Source: Inia geoffrensis (taxonomy: Eukaryota; Chordata; Mammalia; Artiodactyla; Iniidae). From it: a stretch of DNA of 64,000 bases. The notes beneath the pieces were generated by a model, which was given only the letters and a program-made list of their open reading frames with translations, was not told the DNA's origin and searched no databases. Location of the stretch: assembly GCA_036417435.1 (NCBI GenBank), contig CM070908.1, positions 49,075,090 through 49,139,089 on the forward strand, given 5' to 3'. Position 1 is the first letter of the stretch. Each line of letters opens with the position of its first letter. This document shows positions 59,720 through 64,000 of this stretch, in pieces. A program made the translations under genes and the position numbers.

Positions 59720-60290
59720 TCACATCTCCACCCACCCATTGGCTTATGCTGAAAAAGCTGTAGGAATCCTTGTCGCCTATATCTCCCCTACTCCCACCCA
59801 GTCCATCCGTCACTGAGTCCTGTTAATTCTGCCTCCAGAATGTAACTCAGACCATCCATTGCATCCTGTCCATTTCATGGCCAGCTGTCATTTGTCCAGA
59901 TTGCTGTAATAGCCCCTAAGTTATCTCCCTGATTCCACTCTTGCTACCTGCCTCCCCCAAAACCATTACCATCTTTAAGACAAGCCAGCTAGAGTGATAT
60001 TTTAAGAAATGCAGGTCATCCCATGCTACTGCTTCCTTAAAACTTTCAATAATGAACAATCAATCATCAGATTCTGTGGTATACGATCTCATTTACTTTC
60101 AGGGAAGGCATACCGATTTGTAATTATAGATTCATTTGTATGGTTATTTGTTTTATGTCCATCTCCCAACTCCACTATAAGCTGCATAAGGGTGGGAACT
60201 GGGTCGTTTTTTTCCCACTACTGTATACCCTGTACCTGGCAAAATGCCTGACATAGAATTTCCTTACTGCATGAAAGAATGAGCCTGCAA
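59720..60290 (+). mobile_element. L2 LINE 3' region
   Basis: attgctgtaatagcccctaag, atctccctgattccactctt, ccagctagagtgatatttta, gctactgcttccttaaaact, then cactataagctgcataaggg and ctggcaaaatgcctgacatag follow L2 in order over more than 500 bp. Confidence 0.75.
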
Positions 60291-61481
60291 ACAGATGAGG
60301 AAGACTGACCAAAGCATGAGGTGGGAGGGTTGCCTTGTCAAACCTCATGTAGCCCGTTCTGCTGAGAACTCAACCACTCCATGAATAAGTGTACTGACTG
60401 AATGAGCTGGGTGGAATTCTTTTATGGGATTGTTTTATTTCATGTGCTAACCTCAGAGTCTAAGGGATTTTCAAGAATTGTGTCCTCTCTCTGGTGGGTT
60501 TCAGGGGCTTCTAGAAATAGTTTGCAAAGTAAGATTATAAAGCAGTTCATAGTACAGTATATTTGGAAAGGGCCTGTGTGGACTTTGCTTCACATCCTGG
60601 CTCTCCTGATTAAGCAGCTCATGATTTGGGACCAGTCTTGTCACCTGGCTTAAGCTTCGGTTTCTCTATGTATATACGTGAACAGGCATGAGGACAGTAG
60701 TACATGTATTATTATCATTTCGTCAGGTGTCAACACATCACCCACTCAGGGCAGTTGCTGGAACATAGGAGATAAAGTCTGCATTTTAGTTTTATCTTCC
60801 TCTCCCTCTAACTCTACTTCTTGACGTATTTTGTTCTTTTCCCTCTTTTTCTTTCTGCTTTTTCCCTCATCTTACTCATCTTAGTGGGTGGTAATACTCA
60901 TATTAGTCACATAGTTTGAATTTTGTGGGAAGAAAGGAATTAGCAATACTGACAGAGCAGGCTTCCTTTTGCATTCGAAATACAAACTTCCCAGCTTCCC
61001 TGCCCAGCTTTTCAAGAGCATTTGATGGTCCACTGATGTGTAACAAGTTCATTTTAGGTTAACATGCTGGGAGGGAGAAAAAGAAGAAGAGATTCAAGGG
61101 GAGAAAATTAAAAGGTTAATTACAAGAAACAACTTGGTAATTGAATTCCCTTTCACTCTTTGGTTTATTTTAGTAGGGGGGGGCATGGTCACAGTGCATG
61201 GTTAGTAGGTTTGCCTTAGCAGTTCCCCTCAAAACTTCTAAGTGAGAAAAATATTGGAATACAGAGCAAATCCCTGCCTGACAGCTGAGGAGAAGAGCGG
61301 GATACGTATGGTGGGCACTGAGTGCCAAACACTCATTCTTGAGCATTTTTATTTTGAAATATTCTTGGCAGCTGAAATTACTGTTAGGCTAAGCCCTGAA
61401 CTAATATCAGCTATCTTATGGGTATGCAGAATCCCCTTTTCATTTATTCTGTTTTACTGGCTGTTTCTTTGGCCTCACTCT

Positions 61482-61483
<2 letters not shown>

Positions 61484-61519
<36 letters not shown>
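61484..61519. repeat. (CA)n microsatellite
   Basis: About 18 uninterrupted CA units. The (HT)n peptide in the frame across it is an artefact. Located about 760 bp upstream of the RBMS3 exon. Confidence 0.97.
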
Positions 61520-61521
<2 letters not shown>

Positions 61522-62255
61522 AGAGAATAGTATAGGCAACTCTTGTACCCTTTTCAGATTATACTTAAGTAACAAATAAGTGACATGGGCCTTTGTTTCT
61601 TATTTTTAGAAGACACTTGAATATTTCTCTATTTACTCACTCTTTATCACAGGTCCCTTAACAGTCGAATTGTTTATTTAGGATGTTATGTTTGAGAGAG
61701 ACGAGGTCTGTAATGACTTAACACAAGCTTGGAAATCAACTGCAACTAGTTTCAAACCTCCCTGGACTCATTCACAGCCTTCATCCATTCATGTAGTCAA
61801 CATGCATTTATTGAATGCCTACTGAATACCAGAAACTGTTGAGGTTGCTTGTACTAACTTCATGCTGGTTCTATCATGGCTTTTATTACCATCAGTTTTT
61901 CTGAGGTTTAGAAAATTAACTTTCGAGATAAACTTTTCTGTATTTTTCAGCATTTTGTGTTCCTCATTCTTGCAACAAATCCACTGAAGAAAGAAGAACA
62001 TGGTTAAATAATATATTACCTTACTCACCAAATTAGTCTAAATCAACTTGCTGATTACATCGCCAATCTCAAAAGCAACCTGTAGAAAATAAGCGAGTTA
62101 CTATTTTATGTTGAACATATTGTGGTGTCTTTCCTGACATGTTTAGGGCCATAGATTGAGGTCTATGGTTCAAGCAGGGTCATGAGTGCAAGTCTGACCA
62201 CAAACACACATTCTATTGGTGTGACAGAGATGCAGCCATTTGTGAGTACTAACCA

Positions 62256-62275
62256 GGGTCTTTGTGTTTTCACAG
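62256..62275 (+). other. 3' splice site of the RBMS3 exon
   Basis: A short pyrimidine-rich tract (gtctttgtgttttcacag) ends in AG directly before the exon. It gives the phase-1 junction expected inside the RNP1 motif. The tract is T-rich but interrupted by several G, so it is a moderate rather than very strong acceptor. Which upstream adenine acts as branch point cannot be decided by eye. Confidence 0.88.
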
Positions 62276-62367
62276 GGTATGGTTTTGTAGATTTTGACAG
62301 TCCGGCAGCTGCACAGAAAGCGGTAGCGTCTCTCAAGGCAAATGGCGTGCAGGCACAAATGGCCAAG
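62276..62367 (+). CDS. RBMS3: RBMS3 internal coding exon (C-terminal half of RRM1)
   Basis: RBMS proteins bind single-stranded nucleic acid, notably AU-rich RNA, through two tandem RRM domains. This 92-nt exon starts with two bases finishing a split glycine codon, then encodes 30 residues: [36 protein letters not shown] is the body of the RNP1 motif (K-G-[FY]-G-F-V-x-F), whose aromatic residues contact RNA; the KG must come from the previous exon. The rest matches helix 2 and the last strand of the RRM. It enters in phase 1 and leaves in phase 0; since 92 is not a multiple of 3, skipping it would shift the frame. ASLKANG fits RBMS3; RBMS1 and RBMS2 are recalled as having ALKASG here. No stop or indel. 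Exon number is not determinable from this window. Confidence 0.92.
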
Positions 62368-62376
62368 GTAAGAATG
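62368..62376 (+). other. 5' splice site of the RBMS3 exon
   Basis: The exon ends AAG and is followed by gtaagaatg. This matches the donor consensus MAG|GTRAGT at most positions, so it should pair well with U1 snRNA. The open frame runs a few codons into the intron, but the homology to RBMS proteins stops exactly at AAG (the lysine of QMAK). Confidence 0.9.
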
Positions 62377-63084
62377 ATGTTTCGATTCTGATTTTTTTTT
62401 TCTTTTGTGATCATATATTTTTCCACTGCCATGAGCTGAATCGAATTGGAGTTTGCAACAATTTGGATTATGTTTACTTTTTTAGGGAAAATAAGAAACC
62501 CCATGATAGACTTGGCTTGGAAGAATCTGGCTAGTTTATTTCATTAATTCTTTGTGTATATTTATTAATGTTCTCCTTTATTATGGTAACTTCATTAGTG
62601 ATTTAAAGGCACTTGTGAAGTGCTCTGTTTTACCCCAGACCAGAGCGGTGTGTGTATGCGCATGTGTGTATCTGGGGCTTTCACCAGTAAACAGTTTTGG
62701 AGGAGTACAGTTCTCAGTAAGATGTCTTTGATAAACTACGTGTTGAAAACTCGCTCACGCTCATGCTGCAGAGAGCCAATCGCTGAATGATGGGGTGGTC
62801 TAACCTGTGCAGGGAAATAAGTTTAACACAAATGTATGTTGTCTGTATTGCTAGAATTTCACTTTGGCCTTTATAAATAGAGTTTTCTTAGATAATAATT
62901 TCCTAAATATTAATAATTTTCAATATGCTGTGATTGTTTTGTAAAACAAGTAGACTGGAACTTTCTACCTGAAATTATAATGCATTTTTATATTCAGGAA
63001 AACAAATAAAATCATTTATAATAGTTTTGTATCCTGATTGCAGTGGTAAATACAAGAATCTACACATATGATAAAAGTGACATG

Positions 63085-63245
63085 CACACATGTTGTGCAC
63101 ACAATGTCAACTTCCTGGTTTTGATATTGTACTAAAATTATGTAAGATATAACCTTTGAGGAAACTGGGTGGAGGTTACAGGGGATCTCTCTATACTATC
63201 GTCCTGTAAATCTATGATTATTTCCAAATAAAAAGTTTAAAAAAT
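63085..63245 (+). mobile_element. Ancient L1M 3' end
   Basis: tggttttgatattgtactaa, attatgtaagatataacctt, gaaactgggtggaggtta, ctatgattatttccaaataa and aaagttt follow the L1M 3' UTR terminus. Confidence 0.75.
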
Positions 63246-64000
63246 TAGTTATAGCATAGGGATGCTTGGTACATATTTGTTTTAAAATAATGGTCATTTT
63301 GGACCATTAATTATTCACATGCAACTTAAGCTTTCTGATTACTACCAGTGAACGTGTTGATCTTTGGATTCTCAAAAGTTAGGTAGAAAAGCCAATAGAT
63401 CTTGAAATCCTGATCTGATGCCTTTATGCCATATTTATGTATCTACTAACTCTTAACTATTCCCACAGAGAGCTGAGTTATATTGACTAAGTTGACAAAT
63501 TTTTGGTCATTTGGATTTTATTATCATTGCTAAAATTCTCTGATGACATTTTCCAATTTCAGCATCCAATAACTAGAGGCGGTATATTTGGTTTTCTTCA
63601 TCTTCAGTTGTCTTCTAGCAAGCTGATACCTCCCCTATCTGTTAACCTTTTGTTGTGTGTCACTTCCTGTAGAGATTACTTTGGTGGACTCATTGCCCTT
63701 TATGACACCTTAATTGTTTTTCAAGGTGGGATAAATTAGAATTTAAAATCTTTCAGCTGTGTATTTCTCATCATGATTGTGCCTGGAAGTTTTGAATTTG
63801 GTCATGAACTAAGATTGATTAAGTTAATCTTTGTAATTAATAAGGGAATTACATACATGTCTTGGTTTAAAGGTTACTTGACAAAAGTCAAGTTACTTGG
63901 CCACTTAAGTAGTGGCTTCTTATGCCCAGCAAACAAGTGATAAAATTACAGTGGTTAGGTGTATGCAAAATATAAATTGAATTTCAACTGAACGGCAGAA

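Larger units (their letters stand above)
1..62275 (+). other. RBMS3 intron upstream of the exon (partial)
   Basis: No other exon is recognised on either strand in these 62 kb. All long open frames are explained by L1, SINE or LTR sequence or look like chance. A single intron of more than 62 kb fits RBMS3, which has very large introns. Sequence between the listed repeats is AT-rich with no feature I can name, including 400-1005, 1617-2440, 3440-4000, 4240-5190, 5230-5770, 7170-7610, 7980-8350, 10750-11740, 15585-17495, 21180-22730, 22875-24420, 26300-27330, 27800-29630, 29790-31430, 32620-33500, 35635-37280, 37955-39700, 40920-42170, 43185-44970 and 60295-62255. Confidence 0.75.
62368..64000 (+). 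other. RBMS3 intron downstream of the exon (partial)
   Basis: This runs to the window end without a further exon. The next RBMS exon should begin with codons for QQEQDPTN and none is seen. Apart from an old L1 3' end at about 63085-63245, the sequence is unique, AT-rich and without a recognisable feature. Confidence 0.8.

Noticed and set aside
61242..61535. 97-residue frame ending in (HT)n upstream of the exon, as a possible extra RBMS3 exon
   Set aside because: The repeat end is the (CA)n microsatellite and the rest matches no RBMS sequence; no acceptor/donor pair in a fitting phase was seen.
1..64000. CRISPR array, operon, phage or plasmid features
   Set aside because: Interspersed retroposons, microsatellites and a spliced exon show a mammalian nuclear genome; no regularly spaced direct repeats with unique spacers exist.

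Overview
This is a mammalian genomic window, almost certainly from a cetacean (whale or dolphin). The evidence is about ten copies of the tRNA-derived CHR-type SINEs typical of cetaceans and their hippo/ruminant relatives, several very intact, with flanking target-site duplications (TSDs) and pure A tails. There are also many cetartiodactyl-type LINE-1 (L1) copies over a background of ancient eutherian repeats (MIR, L2, MER5, MER1, MaLR). No prokaryotic gene structure, CRISPR array or RNA gene is seen. || Coding content is one 92-bp internal exon at 62276-62367 on the + strand, bounded by a canonical AG acceptor and a GTAAGA donor. Its 30 complete codons encode the second half of an RNA-recognition motif (YGFVDF, then [16 protein letters not shown] and VQAQMAK). 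This matches RRM1 of the RBMS family of single-stranded RNA/DNA-binding proteins. The ASLKANG wording fits RBMS3 rather than RBMS1 or RBMS2, and very long flanking introns fit the giant RBMS3 gene. Positions 1-62275 are then one (unfinished) upstream intron and 62368-64000 the start of the next. || Layout: 1-15.3 kb holds CHR SINEs, four antisense L1 pieces (one 2.6 kb), two MER-type DNA elements, L2/MIR relics and a tail-to-tail SINE composite. 15.3-25 kb holds a MER5, a 560-bp L1 with a perfect TSD, a repeat-poor 2-kb block, a (GT)n, a MaLR LTR and a MER1 element nested in a MIR. 25-45 kb holds another L1 with a possible pseudogene fragment at its 5' end, palindromic MITE fragments, an inverted pair of young SINEs, two probable LTR relics and a (TA)n fused to half a mariner MITE. 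45.3-51.4 kb is one near-full-length but dead L1 in the gene's sense orientation, itself interrupted by a CHR SINE. 51.4-64 kb is repeat-poor, with three short sense L1 3' ends, L2 relics, a (CA)n and the exon. || All eight recognisable young L1 copies before 40 kb lie antisense to the gene, and all four after 45 kb lie sense. Nothing here amounts to a novel protein system. The most interesting material is repeat architecture (inverted SINEs, nested insertions, chimeric junctions) and a few repeat-poor blocks that may be regulatory. Repeat family names come from recall of consensus sequences, not a database search, so boundaries without a stated TSD are approximate.
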